A DNA stretch of 64,000 bases from Paracidovorax wautersii (lineage in GTDB: Bacteria; Pseudomonadota; Gammaproteobacteria; Burkholderiales; Burkholderiaceae_C). The notes under the pieces were generated by a model. That model was not told where the DNA came from and did not search any database. It saw nothing but the letters and a program-made list of their open reading frames with translations. The stretch is taken from positions 62,001 through 126,000 of the forward strand of contig NZ_FONX01000010.1 in assembly GCF_900113035.1 (NCBI RefSeq). Direction: 5' to 3'. Every line of letters starts with the position of its first letter. Position 1 is the stretch's first letter. The position numbers and the translations under genes were made by a program. Of the stretch, positions 39,751-51,538 are shown one piece after another.

Positions 39751-39960
39751 GAAGGCGCCCCGGTGGCGGCGCCGCTGCGTGGCACTGGCTCCAGCCAGGC
39801 CCTGCTGCTCTGCGGCGCAGCCTGCCGCATTGACGGGATTCAGTCAGGGGTCGATCGGGGCGGGGGCGTCGGCCCGGAGGGGGCATTCCTAGAATGCCGA
39901 AGCTGCCCGGCTCTGCCGGGGCTGCCGTTTCGTTCACCCACCGCACAGGAGCTTTCCCGC

Positions 39961-40596
39961 ATGCAACTCACCAGCCACAGCTTCCAGGACGGCCAGGCCA
40001 TTCCCGGCGAATTCGCCTTCGCCGTGCCGGATGCGGCCGCGCACGTCGCGCTGTCCGCCAACCGCAATCCGCACCTGGCCTGGAGCGGCGCGCCCGCCGG
40101 CACGCAGTCGTTCGCCATCGTCTGCCACGACCCGGACGTGCCCAGCCGGGGCGACGACGTGAACCAGGAGGGCCGCACCGTGCCGGCCAGCCTGTCGCGC
40201 GTGGACTTCTTCCACTGGCTGCTGCTCGACATTCCCGCCGGCCGCACCGAGATCGCCGCAGGCGCCCATTCCAGCGCCGTCACGCCGCGCGGCAAACCCG
40301 GACCCGCCGCGCCCGAGGGCCTGCGCCACGGCATCAACGACTACACCGGCTGGTTCGCCGGCGATGCGGACATGCGCGGCGACTACTACGGCTACGACGG
40401 CCCCTGCCCGCCCTGGAACGATTCCATCGTCCACCACTACGTCTTCACGGTGTATGCGCTGGGCACGCCCACGCTGCAGGTCGAGGGGCCGCTCACCGGC
40501 GCCAACGTGCGCGCCGCGCTGGAAAAAGCGCCCGTGCTGGCCCAGGCCCGGCTGACGGGCCTGTACACGCTCAACCCGGCCGTCGCCCTGGCGTGA
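39961..40596 (+). CDS. YbhB/YbcL-type phosphatidylethanolamine-binding (Raf kinase inhibitor-like) protein
   Basis: A 211-residue PEBP-family protein. The ligand-pocket motifs are FAIVCHDPDVPSRGDD and the later DFFHWLLLDIPAG and HHYVFTVYALGT. Bacterial members are cytoplasmic, of unknown physiological role. AGGAG lies nine bases before the ATG. A GGCATTC-CTA-GAATGCC dyad at 39882-39898, containing TAGAAT, lies upstream and may be the -10 region. The gene converges with pgk across a terminator. Confidence 0.9.
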   Translation: MQLTSHSFQDGQAIPGEFAFAVPDAAAHVALSANRNPHLAWSGAPAGTQSFAIVCHDPDVPSRGDDVNQEGRTVPASLSRVDFFHWLLLDIPAGRTEIAAGAHSSAVTPRGKPGPAAPEGLRHGINDYTGWFAGDADMRGDYYGYDGPCPPWNDSIVHHYVFTVYALGTPTLQVEGPLTGANVRAALEKAPVLAQARLTGLYTLNPAVALA

Positions 40597-40644
40597 GCGC
40601 GCAGGCGCGGGCCGCACGGCCGGTCGCGCCGATGTGAAAGAAAA

Positions 40645-40671
40645 AGCCCGCTGGCAGGGTGCCAGCGGGCT
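40645..40671. terminator. Terminator between ybhB-like gene and pgk
   Basis: An 11-bp perfect stem AGCCCGCTGGC (40645-40655) and GCCAGCGGGCT (40661-40671) with a five-base loop. A run of A residues on its left gives a strong T-tract for transcripts leaving pgk on the minus strand; the plus-strand side has a weaker CTTTTG. Confidence 0.85.
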
Positions 40672-40675
40672 CATC

Positions 40676-40715
40676 TTTTGATAGCTGCCAGCGCTTGCGG
40701 GGCAAGCGCTGGGGG
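40676..40715. repeat. Dispersed Comamonadaceae intergenic repeat, copy 4
   Basis: TTTTGATAGCTG is followed by CCAGCGCTTG (40688-40697), a CGGGG loop and CAAGCGCTGG (40703-40712). It lies just right of the terminator between converging genes. Confidence 0.85.
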
Positions 40716-40740
40716 CCCAACAGGCTTCGAACCCTGCGGA

Positions 40741-41934
<1,194 letters not shown>

Positions 41935-42042
41935 GGAGTCGGCTGGGTTGAGGTTGCGCCGCATTTTAGGGCCGTGCGCGGCCCCGGCAGCGCTTTGGTA
42001 ACCGCTTGGTAACCGATGGGCGCAGCCGGCCCCGGCCGGCGC

Positions 42043-42408
42043 CTACCAGCCCCAGCCGATGTGCAGCGGCAGATAGACCAGCATGCCCGCCACGATGGTG
42101 CCCAGGATGCCGCGCCGCCAGAAGTAGTAGCCCGCCGCGCACAGCACGGCCGGCAGGCGCGCATCGCACAGGGTGTGGATCAGCTCGCCCTGCGTCATCA
42201 GCAGCTCGGGCGCGATCACGGCGGTGAGGGCGGCCAGCGGCGCGTATTTCAGGCCGCGCTTGAGCCAGTCGGGCAGCGGCAGCTCGCGCTCGGGGATCAT
42301 GAAGAAGGCGCGCGACACCACGGTGATCGCCGCCAGGCCCAGGATGGCGATGGTCGGCTCCACCCAGGACCAGTTCCAGCCCGCGAACCATTGGCCGATC
42401 GCGCTCAT
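42043..42408 (-). CDS. azlD: AzlD-family branched-chain amino acid exporter subunit
   Basis: A 121-residue protein with about four hydrophobic segments; PERELPLPDWLKRGLKYAPL is the family hallmark in AzlD. It forms a two-subunit inner-membrane exporter with AzlC, exporting branched-chain amino acids in characterised systems. The ATG lies in a four-base overlap (ATGA) with the azlC stop. Confidence 0.88.
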   Translation of the reverse strand: MSAIGQWFAGWNWSWVEPTIAILGLAAITVVSRAFFMIPERELPLPDWLKRGLKYAPLAALTAVIAPELLMTQGELIHTLCDARLPAVLCAAGYYFWRRGILGTIVAGMLVYLPLHIGWGW

Positions 42409-43229
42409 GGGTGGCGCTCCTCGCGCAGCGGCACGTCGCCGTCCTGCACCTGCCGGCGATCGGCGGGCGGCAGGGGCTCGTCCGCCGGCACCAGCAACAC
42501 CTTGGGCTTGCGGCGCAGGTGGTGGTCGGCCGCCTCGATCAGCAGGCCGGCCGTGACGGCGGCGGCGATCGCCACCAGGATGTTGAGTTTCAGCGGCAGC
42601 GCGAACGCGGCGACGGCCGCCGTGGCGGCGACCAGCGTGGCCAGCCAGGTGGCGCGGTCGAACAGCATGGACAAGAGCACGCCCATCAGCGCCAGCACGC
42701 CCGCGAAGCCCAGGCCCCAGGACAGCGGCACCGCGTTGGCCAGCAGGATGCCCGCGATGGCCGGCACCTGCCACGAGAACCAGTTGATCGTCGCCGCGCC
42801 CCAGAAGTAGGGCACCTGCTCCGGCTGCGGCTCGGGCCGGGGAAAGCGCTTCATGAAGGCCACGAAGATCACGTCGCCGCTGAAATAGCCCAGCGCCAGC
42901 CGGTGGCGGCGCGGCAACGGCTGGAAGTAGCTGCGCCACATGCTGCTGAAGATGACGAAGCGCAGGTTCACGCACATGGCAGTGAGCCACACCACCCAGA
43001 GCGGCGCGCCCACCGCCATCAGCGGCAGCACGGCCAGCTGGGCGCTGCCGGCATAGACGACCAGCGACATGAAGATGGCCATGGGTGCGGACATGCCCGT
43101 CTTGACCATGGCCACCCCGGTCACCAGGCCCCAGGCGGCGATGCCCACGCAGGTCGCCATCATGTCCGTCACGCCCGTGCGGAAAGCCGGGTCGCGCACG
43201 GTGGCACGCAGCGCCTGCAGGCGGCTCAT
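42405..43229 (-). CDS. azlC: AzlC-family branched-chain amino acid exporter subunit
   Basis: A 274-residue polytopic protein. [20 protein letters not shown] and [16 protein letters not shown] match the AzlC signature. The C-terminal cytoplasmic tail is charged and Pro/Arg-rich. It overlaps fmt by four bases upstream and azlD by four downstream, so the three genes form one translationally linked unit. Confidence 0.92.
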   Translation of the reverse strand: MSRLQALRATVRDPAFRTGVTDMMATCVGIAAWGLVTGVAMVKTGMSAPMAIFMSLVVYAGSAQLAVLPLMAVGAPLWVVWLTAMCVNLRFVIFSSMWRSYFQPLPRRHRLALGYFSGDVIFVAFMKRFPRPEPQPEQVPYFWGAATINWFSWQVPAIAGILLANAVPLSWGLGFAGVLALMGVLLSMLFDRATWLATLVAATAAVAAFALPLKLNILVAIAAAVTAGLLIEAADHHLRRKPKVLLVPADEPLPPADRRQVQDGDVPLREERHP

Positions 43230-44305
43230 GCGCGCTCCGGCGAAGCGGCGGCCGTTTCTGCCGCGGCGCCCAGCAGCTGGCCCGGCGCGAGCGGGAAGCC
43301 GCGCAGGAAGTCGGCCGCCGGCAGGCGCTTGCCGCCCGCGCGCTGCAGCACCGTCAGGCGCAGCGCGCCCTGGCCGCAGGCCACGGCGATGCCGGCCGGT
43401 TCTATGGCAAGAATCTGCCCCGGGCGCGCATCCGGTGCGGGCTGCGTGCTATCGATTTCGTAGCTCCACAGCTTGACCATCTCGCCCTGGGCCGTGGTGC
43501 TGGCGCCGGGGAAGGGGTCGAAGGCGCGGATGCGGCGGCCGATGGCCTCGGCCGGCAGCGTCCAGTCGATGGCGCTCTCGGCCTTCTCGATCTTGTGCGC
43601 GTAGGTCACGCCCTCGGCCGGCTGCGGCTCGGGGCGCAGGCCGCCGCAGGCCGCCAGCTCCAGCGCCTCGACGATCATGCGCCCGCCCAGCGCGGCCAGC
43701 CGGTCGTGCAGGGAGGCGGTGGTGTCGTGCGCGGCGATGGGCAGGCGCTCCATCAGCAGCATGTCGCCCGTGTCCAGGCCGGCGTCCATCTGCATGATGG
43801 TCACGCCGGTCTCGGCGTCGCCCGCCTCGATGGCGCGGTGGATGGGCGCGGCGCCGCGCCAGCGCGGCAGCAGGCTGGCGTGGATGTTGAGGCAGCCCAG
43901 GCCGTGGGCCCCCACGCTCCCCGCGGTGCGTGGTTCGCTGCCCCCCTGGGGGGCCTTCGCGCCTTCGGGCGGCCGTGCGGCGCTCATCAGGTCCAGCACC
44001 CACTGCGGCAGGATCAGCCCGTAGGCGGCCACCACCATCGCATCGGCGCCCGCGGCCAGCAGCGCCTCGCGCGCGGCGGCGGCCTCATCGGGGTACTTGC
44101 CGTCCAGGCGCAGGCTGCGCGGCTGGGCGACGGCGATGCCGTGTTCCAGCGCGCATTGCTTGACGGGCGAGGCCTGCAGCTTCATGCCGCGGCCGGCGGG
44201 GCGGTCGGGCTGGGTCAGCACCAGCGGTACGGTGAAGCCGGCGGCGAGCAGGCGTTCGAGGGCCACACGGGCGAAATCCGGCGTGCCGGCGAAAACGATC
44301 TTCAT
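43226..44305 (-). CDS. fmt: Methionyl-tRNA formyltransferase with an inserted segment
   Basis: A 359-residue enzyme that formylates initiator Met-tRNA. N-terminal [20 protein letters not shown] and the catalytic block [19 protein letters not shown] (N140, H142) with D in GLDTGDM are intact. Residues 107-134 ([20 protein letters not shown] and the eight following) interrupt the loop that in E. coli Fmt joins VLEM to LGCINVHGSLLP; the family is usually near 315-320 residues. The coding DNA of this insert resembles a dispersed GC-rich intergenic repeat. The frame is open throughout, so the product is probably functional with an extra surface loop. CAGAAT lies about 12 bases before the ATG. Confidence 0.95.
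   Translation of the reverse strand: MKIVFAGTPDFARVALERLLAAGFTVPLVLTQPDRPAGRGMKLQASPVKQCALEHGIAVAQPRSLRLDGKYPDEAAAAREALLAAGADAMVVAAYGLILPQWVLDLMSAARPPEGAKAPQGGSEPRTAGSVGAHGLGCLNIHASLLPRWRGAAPIHRAIEAGDAETGVTIMQMDAGLDTGDMLLMERLPIAAHDTTASLHDRLAALGGRMIVEALELAACGGLRPEPQPAEGVTYAHKIEKAESAIDWTLPAEAIGRRIRAFDPFPGASTTAQGEMVKLWSYEIDSTQPAPDARPGQILAIEPAGIAVACGQGALRLTVLQRAGGKRLPAADFLRGFPLAPGQLLGAAAETAAASPERA
43904..43987. repeat. Repeat-like segment inserted in frame within fmt
   Basis: An 84-base segment containing CCCACGCTCCCCGCGGTGCG, then a C6-T-G6 dyad (43941-43953) and CTTCGCGCCTTCGGGCGGCC. The text is of the kind found between genes in Comamonadaceae, and its length is a multiple of three, so fmt stays open. 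A related C6G6 core occurs at 9284-9295 upstream of the MFS gene. Confidence 0.6.
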
Positions 44306-44372
44306 GGTGGAGATTCTGCAATGCGCCCCAGGGCGCCAGGAGTGGCCGGGGGGATGGCCCCGGCCCGGGGAG

Positions 44373-44936
44373 TCAGAACGCGCGGCGGTCGTCGGACATC
44401 GGCTCGTCGGTGAACATCACGCGGCGCACCACGCCGGCCGGGTCGATATGCACATGGGCCAGCCGGCGCAGATTGATGTCGGCGATGAAGCGGTAGGTCC
44501 ACACGTCGCCGTTGAAGCTGGACACGCGTTCGATCACGAAGGGCGGGCCGAAGGTGGCGCGCACGTCGGCGGCGGTAAAGCGGCCGACGGGAATGGCGGC
44601 GAAGCGCTCGAAGGTCAGTACCTGCTCGGTGCGGGCCACGTGCCCGGCCGCGTCCAGATCGACGTGATAGGCATAGAAGCCCATCGGGTAGGTGGTGTAG
44701 AGCCAGCTCTCGCCGCCGCCGGGCAGGGGGGAGACGGAATAGGGCGTGCCCAGCTGGGCGGCCACGGCGGCGCGCGGCGTGCCGGGCGCGATCTGCGTGG
44801 GCGCTGCGGCGCAGGCGGCCAGCAGCAGCGCGGCCGCCAGGGGCAGCCACCGGGCGAAGGGCCAGGCGCGGAGCAGGGCGAACACCGGCAGGCCGGCGGC
44901 CGTGCGGCTCTCGCAGCTGCCGCCGCGCTGGGTCAT
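44373..44936 (-). CDS. Putative BamE/SmpA-like lipoprotein
   Basis: A 187-residue protein with a signal ending in the lipobox LLLAAC, followed by a domain with repeated short beta elements ([20 protein letters not shown] and [19 protein letters not shown]) resembling SmpA/OmlA-type lipoproteins. It probably sits in the cell envelope. The ATG overlaps the def stop by four bases, which makes the def gene its transcriptional and translational partner. I do not recognise a characterised orthologue. Confidence 0.7.
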   Translation of the reverse strand: MTQRGGSCESRTAAGLPVFALLRAWPFARWLPLAAALLLAACAAAPTQIAPGTPRAAVAAQLGTPYSVSPLPGGGESWLYTTYPMGFYAYHVDLDAAGHVARTEQVLTFERFAAIPVGRFTAADVRATFGPPFVIERVSSFNGDVWTYRFIADINLRRLAHVHIDPAGVVRRVMFTDEPMSDDRRAF

Positions 44937-45442
44937 GCGCGTTCCTCGCGCTGCTGCTTGACCAGCTTGGTCTTGATGCGGTTGCGCTTGAGCGGCGAGA
45001 GGTATTCGACGAACACCTTGCCCAGCAGGTGATCCATTTCGTGCTGGATGCACACGGCCAGCATGCCTTCGGCCTCGATCGTGCGGGCCTGGCCGTCGCG
45101 GTCCAGCGCACGCACGTGCACGGCGGCGGCGCGCTCGACGCCGTCGTAGATGCCGGGCACCGAGAGGCAGCCTTCTTCGCCCGTCACGCGCTCGGCGCTG
45201 GCCCAGACGATCTCGGGGTTGATCAGCACCAGGGGCGTGTCGCGCTCTTCGGAGACGTCGATGACGACGATGCGCTCATGCACATCCACCTGCGTGGCGG
45301 CCAGGCCGATGCCGTGGGCGTCGTACATGGTGGCGAGCATGTCGTCCAGCAGGGCGCGCACGCGGTCGTCCACCTGCTGGACGGGCTGGGCGACCTTGTG
45401 CAGGCGCGGATCGGGGTAGCGGAGAATGGAAAGAATGGCCAT
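44933..45442 (-). CDS. def: Peptide deformylase
   Basis: A 169-residue metallohydrolase that removes the formyl group from nascent proteins. All three motifs are present: [19 protein letters not shown] (metal-binding cysteine) and QHEMDHLLG (HExxH). The ATG preceding [14 protein letters not shown] is standard. It lies one small lipoprotein gene upstream of fmt on the same strand, so formylation and deformylation genes are adjacent. Confidence 0.97.
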   Translation of the reverse strand: MAILSILRYPDPRLHKVAQPVQQVDDRVRALLDDMLATMYDAHGIGLAATQVDVHERIVVIDVSEERDTPLVLINPEIVWASAERVTGEEGCLSVPGIYDGVERAAAVHVRALDRDGQARTIEAEGMLAVCIQHEMDHLLGKVFVEYLSPLKRNRIKTKLVKQQREERA

Positions 45443-45687
45443 GGCGCGGGGGAAATATGTCGCTATTTTCGCCACTTTCTCCGGGTGCACGGGGCGCGCT
45501 GTCAATAATCATTGCCCCTGAAAGGGCTTGCGCAGAGAATCACAAACGGTTTTGAACGTCTCGGCAGCTGTGTCATTCGTTACAAAAAGCAGAATGCAGG
45601 GGCCCGGGATTTCCTGGCGGCCGCGATTGCAACGGCGATTGCTTCCTGCGGTTCTTCCCCTTTCCAATGCATTACACAAGGAACGAC

Positions 45688-46905
45688 ATGAGGGCATCCA
45701 TCCGCGCGCGCCGCAACGTGCTGGGCACGCTGGCTTTCCTGAGCGGATGCCTGGCCGTCCTTCCCGCCGCAGCGCAGACCGCCGCCGGCCGCTATCCCGT
45801 CACCGGCGCGCAGCGCGCCACGGCCCAGCAGGTCGCCTCGCGGGGCATTCCCCTCTCCGAACTCTCCCCCACCGCGCCCGACACCTACGTGGTCAAGCGC
45901 GGCGACACGCTCTGGGGTATCTCGGGCATGTACCTGCTGCGCCCCTGGCGCTGGCCCGAGCTCTGGGGCATGAACCTGCAGGCCATTCCCAATCCGCACC
46001 TGATCTACCCCGGCCAGACCCTCTACCTGGAGAAGGTCGATGGCTACGCCCGCCTGCGCACCAGCCGCTCCGGCGACCCGACGGACACCGTGCGCCTGTC
46101 GCCGCGCACCCGCTCCGAGAGCCTGGCCTCCAGCGCCCTGCCCACGCTGCCCCCGCACCTCATCGAGCCCTTCCTCGTCGAGCCGCTGGTGGTCGATGAG
46201 CTCACCTTCTCGCAGGCGCCGCGCATCGTCGCCACCACCCAGGCGCGCGTGCTCATGGCCAGCGGCGACCGCGCCTACGCCATGGGCCCGGAGGGCAGTC
46301 CGCTCACGATCACGCCCCAGTCGCCGCGCGAGTACCGCGTGTTCCGCAGCGCCACGCCCATGAAGGACCCGGTCACTGGCGAGATCCTGGGCTACGAGGC
46401 GCAGTACGTCGGCCTGGCCGAGCTGGTGCGCAGCCAGTCGGTCGAATCCTCGCCCGACGGCAAGGGCGGCACCACCGAAGAGATCGTGCCCGCCACGGTG
46501 GACCTGCGCTCGGCCAAGGAAGAGATCCGCGCGGGCGACCGCCTGCTGCCCGCGCCCGAGCGCGTGCTGACCAGCTACACCCCGCGCGAGCCGCAGATGC
46601 CGGTCGATGCCCGCGTGGTGTCGCTCTACGGCAGCAGCGCCCTCGCCTTCGCCGCGCAGAACCAGGTGATCGCGATCAACAAGGGCACGCGCGACGGCAT
46701 GGAGGCCGGCTACGTGCTCACCGTGCTCACCCAGGGCGCCCGCATCACCGACAAGACCGGCGGCGAGCGCATCTCCCTGCAGCTGCCCAGCGAGGCCAAC
46801 GGCACCGCCATGGTGTTCCGTACCTTCGACCGGGTGTCCTACGCGCTGCTGCTGCGCGTGCAGCAGGGCGTGCGCGTGGGCGACCGCCTCGTGAACCCCC
46901 AGTAA
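45688..46905 (+). CDS. LysM-domain envelope protein
   Basis: A 405-residue exported protein. The signal region (residues 1-30) contains LSGC, a possible lipobox at C21, but also an AAAQT signal-peptidase-I-like site. A LysM peptidoglycan-binding module follows at about 66-116 (YVVKRGDTLWGISGMYLLRP). The rest is a long uncharacterised domain. The ATG at 45688 is preferred over 45667 because AAGGA lies seven bases before it. The gene is divergent from def and precedes dprA, an arrangement conserved in betaproteobacteria. Confidence 0.88.
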   Translation: MRASIRARRNVLGTLAFLSGCLAVLPAAAQTAAGRYPVTGAQRATAQQVASRGIPLSELSPTAPDTYVVKRGDTLWGISGMYLLRPWRWPELWGMNLQAIPNPHLIYPGQTLYLEKVDGYARLRTSRSGDPTDTVRLSPRTRSESLASSALPTLPPHLIEPFLVEPLVVDELTFSQAPRIVATTQARVLMASGDRAYAMGPEGSPLTITPQSPREYRVFRSATPMKDPVTGEILGYEAQYVGLAELVRSQSVESSPDGKGGTTEEIVPATVDLRSAKEEIRAGDRLLPAPERVLTSYTPREPQMPVDARVVSLYGSSALAFAAQNQVIAINKGTRDGMEAGYVLTVLTQGARITDKTGGERISLQLPSEANGTAMVFRTFDRVSYALLLRVQQGVRVGDRLVNPQ

Positions 46906-46957
46906 GCGCAGCTCGCGCGGCCCGTCCGGCGCCGTCGCGGCCTTCGTCGTCGTGCCC

Positions 46958-48187
46958 ATGGATTCCGAAGAACTGACCGCCTGGCTGCGGCTCACGCTCA
47001 CCGAGGGCGTGGGCAACACCACCGCCCGCCGCCTGCTGGCCGCCTTCGGCCTGCCGCAGGCCATCTTCGGCCAGACCGAGGCCGCGCTGCAGGCCTGCGG
47101 CGCCACTGCCGCGCAGGCCCGCGCCCTCGGCAGCGCGCCCGAGGCGCTGGCCGCCCGGATCGAGGCCGTGCACCAGTGGCTGGCCCTGCCCGGCGCCGAG
47201 GCCGGCGGCCCCGCCCGGGGCCTCGTCACCCTGGGCGATGCGCGCTACCCGCGCAGCCTGCTGGAAACCGAAGACCCGCCCCTGCTGCTCTACGTGATGG
47301 GCGCCCCGCGCTTCGTCACCGGGGAGTGCGACCCCTTTCCCTCGTCCCGCTGCCTGGCCATCGTGGGCAGCCGCAACCCCACGGCCCAGGGGGCGGACAA
47401 CGCCCGGCAGTTCGCCCGCGCCCTGCGCGGCGCGGGGCTGGGCATCGTCTCGGGGCTGGCGCTGGGCGTGGATGCCGCCGCGCACGAAGGCGCGCTGGAC
47501 GACCCCGGCGATCCGTCCGTGCCGGCCACCATCGCCATCGTGGGCACGGGGCTGGACCGCGTCTATCCGCGCCGCAACCTGGACCTGGCCCGCCGCATCG
47601 CCCAGCATGGGCTGATCGTGAGCGAATACCCGCTGGGCACGCCGCCGCTGGCACCCAACTTCCCCAAGCGCAACCGCATCATCTCGGGCCTGTCGCAGGG
47701 CACGCTGGTGGTCGAGGCGGCGCTGGCCTCGGGCTCGCTCATCACGGCCCGCCTGGCGGCCGAGCAGGGGCGCGAGGTGTTCGCCATTCCGGGCTCCATC
47801 CACGCACCGCAGTCGCGCGGCTGCCATGCGCTGATCCGCCAGGGCGCCAAGCTGGTGGAGTCGGCGCAGGACGTGCTGGAGGAGTTGCGTGCGCCCATCG
47901 CCGGCGAAGCGCCGCGCCGCCGCGCGGGGGCGGGCGTGGAGCCGGTGGCGGAAGAAGAGGACGAAGACGAGGCCGCACCCGGATCGCAGGATGGCCAGCG
48001 GGCCGCCGACGGCCCCTACGCCGATCTGCTGGATGCCCTGGGCTTCGATCCGGTGAGCTTCGACGCGCTGCAGGCGCGTACGGGGCGCGACACGGCCGGC
48101 TTGCAGGTCGCGCTGCTGGAACTGGAGCTCGACGGCCAGGTCGCCCGGTTGCCGGGCGGCCTGTTCCAGCGCATGGGCCGGGGCTGA
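46958..48187 (+). CDS. dprA: DNA-processing protein DprA
   Basis: A 409-residue protein that loads RecA on incoming single-stranded DNA during natural transformation. The Rossmann-fold core shows IVGSRNPTAQGADNARQFAR, SGLALGVDAAAHEGAL, VGTGLDRVYPRRN and GSLITARLAAEQGREVFAIPG. A C-terminal winged-helix domain follows an acidic linker. The ATG at 46958 is preferred to the GTG six bases upstream. It converges with argC. Confidence 0.95.
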   Translation: MDSEELTAWLRLTLTEGVGNTTARRLLAAFGLPQAIFGQTEAALQACGATAAQARALGSAPEALAARIEAVHQWLALPGAEAGGPARGLVTLGDARYPRSLLETEDPPLLLYVMGAPRFVTGECDPFPSSRCLAIVGSRNPTAQGADNARQFARALRGAGLGIVSGLALGVDAAAHEGALDDPGDPSVPATIAIVGTGLDRVYPRRNLDLARRIAQHGLIVSEYPLGTPPLAPNFPKRNRIISGLSQGTLVVEAALASGSLITARLAAEQGREVFAIPGSIHAPQSRGCHALIRQGAKLVESAQDVLEELRAPIAGEAPRRRAGAGVEPVAEEEDEDEAAPGSQDGQRAADGPYADLLDALGFDPVSFDALQARTGRDTAGLQVALLELELDGQVARLPGGLFQRMGRG

Positions 48188-48209
48188 GGCCTCGGCCATC
48201 GATGGGCCG

Positions 48210-49142
48210 TCAGAGGCCCAGCATCAGCTTCAGGTTCTGTACCGCGGCGCCGCTGGCGCCCTTGCCCAGGTTGTCCAGGCGTGCCACGGCCACGGCATGG
48301 CGGTGATCGTCGTTGCCGAACACGCGCAGCTCCAGCTGGTTGGTGTTGTTGACGGCGGTGGGTTCGAGCTTGCCGTCTTCGGTGCGGGGCAGCACGCGCA
48401 CCCACTGGTCGGGCGTGTTGCTGCGCGCGTAGTGGGCGGCCAGCGCGTCGTGCAGGTCGGCCACCTTGGGCGTGCCGGGCAGCAGGTCCAGGTGCAGCGG
48501 CAACTGCACCAGCATGCCCTGGCGGAAGTTGCCCACCGAGGGCGTGAAGATCGGCCGGCGCGCGAGGCCGGTGTATTTCATGATCTCGGGCAGGTGCTTG
48601 TGCGACAGGCCCAGGGCGTAGAGCTCGAAGGGCGCGGCTTCGCCCTTTTCGTAGGCCTCGATCATCGGGCGGCCGCCGCCCGAATAGCCGCTGACCGAGG
48701 GCAGCGCCACCGGGTAGTCGGCGGGCAGCAGGCCGGCATCGACCAGCGGGCGCAGCAGCGCGATGGCGCCGGTGGCGTAGCAGCCGGGGTTGGACACGCG
48801 CAGCGCGCTCTTCACGGCCTGGGCCTGGTCGGCCGAGAGTTCGGGAAAGCCATAGACCCAGCCGTCCGCCGTGCGGTGCGCGGTGGAGGCGTCGATGATG
48901 CGGATGGTGCGGCCGGTTTCGGCGGTGATGGCGTCCACCAGCGCGACGGTTTCGCGCGCGGCGTCGTCGTGCAGGCACAGCACGACCAGGTCCACGCCGG
49001 CGATCAGCGCGCGCTTGGCGGCGGCATCCTTGCGCAGCTCGGGCGCGATGCTGACCAGCTCGACCTGCGGCATGGCCTGCAGGCGTTCGCGGATCTCCAG
49101 CCCGGTGGTGCCGGCTTCGCCGTCGATGAACACTTTAGACAT
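48210..49142 (-). CDS. argC: N-acetyl-gamma-glutamyl-phosphate reductase (type 2)
   Basis: A 310-residue NADPH-dependent enzyme of arginine synthesis. The catalytic cysteine is C121 in [27 protein letters not shown] is the type 2 N-terminus, and [12 protein letters not shown] and GNFRQGM are family motifs. The type 2 form is shorter than the type 1 form of E. coli. AGGAG lies nine bases upstream of the ATG. Confidence 0.96.
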   Translation of the reverse strand: MSKVFIDGEAGTTGLEIRERLQAMPQVELVSIAPELRKDAAAKRALIAGVDLVVLCLHDDAARETVALVDAITAETGRTIRIIDASTAHRTADGWVYGFPELSADQAQAVKSALRVSNPGCYATGAIALLRPLVDAGLLPADYPVALPSVSGYSGGGRPMIEAYEKGEAAPFELYALGLSHKHLPEIMKYTGLARRPIFTPSVGNFRQGMLVQLPLHLDLLPGTPKVADLHDALAAHYARSNTPDQWVRVLPRTEDGKLEPTAVNNTNQLELRVFGNDDHRHAVAVARLDNLGKGASGAAVQNLKLMLGL

Positions 49143-49322
49143 GGGGGAGAGCTCCTGCGAAAAAGTGCGGCGGGGGCCGCGGTGGGGACGTAAGTTGTAT
49201 CCACATGGATGGTGCGCCGCAGCATGATACAGTCGCCGGTTGCCATGTCCCAAGCCCGCGGCCAGAGACATTCCAACATCATGGCAAACGGGTAAACACC
49301 ATCCTTTCCTGAGAGAGACCTC

Positions 49323-50483
<1,161 letters not shown>

Positions 50484-50498
50484 GCCCGGAGAACACTC

Positions 50499-51395
50499 AT
50501 GTCGATCTACATCAACAAAGACACCAAGGTCATCACCCAAGGCATCACGGGCAAGACGGGCCAGTTCCACACCGAAAAGTGCCAGGAATACGCGAACGGC
50601 AAGAACTGCTTCGTCGCGGGCGTGAACCCCAAGAAGGCCGGCGAGTCGATCTTCAACATCCCGATCTACGCCTCCGTCAAGGAAGCCGCATCGCAGACCG
50701 GCGCCACCGTGTCGGTGATCTACGTGCCGCCCGCAGGCGCCGCTGCCGCCATCTGGGAAGCCGTGGAAGCCGACCTGGACATGGCCATCTGCATCACCGA
50801 AGGCATTCCAGTCCGCGACATGCTCGAAGTGCGCAACAAGATGAAGGCCAAGGAAGCCGCCGGCGGCAAGAAGACGCTGCTGCTGGGCCCCAACTGCCCC
50901 GGCCTGATCACGCCCGACGAGATCAAGATCGGCATCATGCCCGGCCACATCCACCGCAAGGGCCGCATCGGCGTGGTCTCGCGCTCCGGCACGCTGACCT
51001 ATGAAGCCGTGGCCATGCTGACCGAAGTCGGCCTGGGCCAGTCGAGCGCCGTGGGCATCGGTGGCGACCCCATCAACGGCCTCAAGCACATCGACGTCAT
51101 GAAGGCCTTCAACGACGATCCCGACACCGACGCCGTCATCATGATCGGTGAAATCGGTGGCCCGGACGAAGCCGAAGCCGCCCAATGGTGCAAGGCCAAC
51201 ATGAAGAAGCCGATCGTCGGCTTCATCGCTGGTGTGACCGCCCCTCCCGGCAAGCGCATGGGCCACGCCGGCGCGCTGATCTCCGGCGGCGCCGACACGG
51301 CCGATGCCAAGCTCGCCATCATGGAAGAGTGCGGCTTCGTCGTGACGCGCAACCCGTCCGAACTGGGCAAGCTGCTCAAGGCCCAGCTGAAGTGA
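50499..51395 (+). CDS. sucD: Succinyl-CoA synthetase alpha subunit
   Basis: A 298-residue CoA-binding and phosphohistidine subunit. [20 protein letters not shown] is the CoA-binding N-terminus; [14 protein letters not shown] carries the phosphorylated histidine. With SucC it forms the tetrameric enzyme. Its transcript probably ends at the hairpin 85 bases downstream. Confidence 0.97.
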   Translation: MSIYINKDTKVITQGITGKTGQFHTEKCQEYANGKNCFVAGVNPKKAGESIFNIPIYASVKEAASQTGATVSVIYVPPAGAAAAIWEAVEADLDMAICITEGIPVRDMLEVRNKMKAKEAAGGKKTLLLGPNCPGLITPDEIKIGIMPGHIHRKGRIGVVSRSGTLTYEAVAMLTEVGLGQSSAVGIGGDPINGLKHIDVMKAFNDDPDTDAVIMIGEIGGPDEAEAAQWCKANMKKPIVGFIAGVTAPPGKRMGHAGALISGGADTADAKLAIMEECGFVVTRNPSELGKLLKAQLK

Positions 51396-51480
51396 TTCGG
51401 CTTCCGGTGCGGCGATAAGCAAAACTACGCACGCTCCGGTGCTGGGCCGCCGATAAACTCGGCGCTCCAAAAAGAACGGA

Positions 51481-51508
51481 AGCGCCCGAAACGCGAGTTT
51501 CGGGCGCT
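51481..51508 (+). terminator. Terminator of sucCD
   Basis: A perfect 12-bp stem AGCGCCCGAAAC (51481-51492) and GTTTCGGGCGCT (51497-51508) with a four-base loop, followed by TCTTGC. It separates sucD from the terC gene. Confidence 0.8.
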
Positions 51509-51538
51509 TCTTGCATTCATAACACCGGAGCACACGCC

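Noticed and set aside
40711-40740. T-arm-like sequence CAGGGTTCGAAGCCTG followed by GGGCCCCCA on the minus strand
   Set aside because: It resembles the 3' part of a tRNA, but the rest of a cloverleaf would lie inside pgk and is not there; the loop is also one base too long.
43447-43468. GCTATCGATTTCGTAGC in fmt, similar to the repeat's second half
   Set aside because: It encodes SYEIDS at a position where Fmt proteins have a similar sequence, so chance similarity is more likely than a second insertion.
51396-51538. A second yybP-ykoY riboswitch before terC copy 1
   Set aside because: The 143-base gap contains only the sucCD terminator; no GGGGAGTA or GCAAGACC elements were found.
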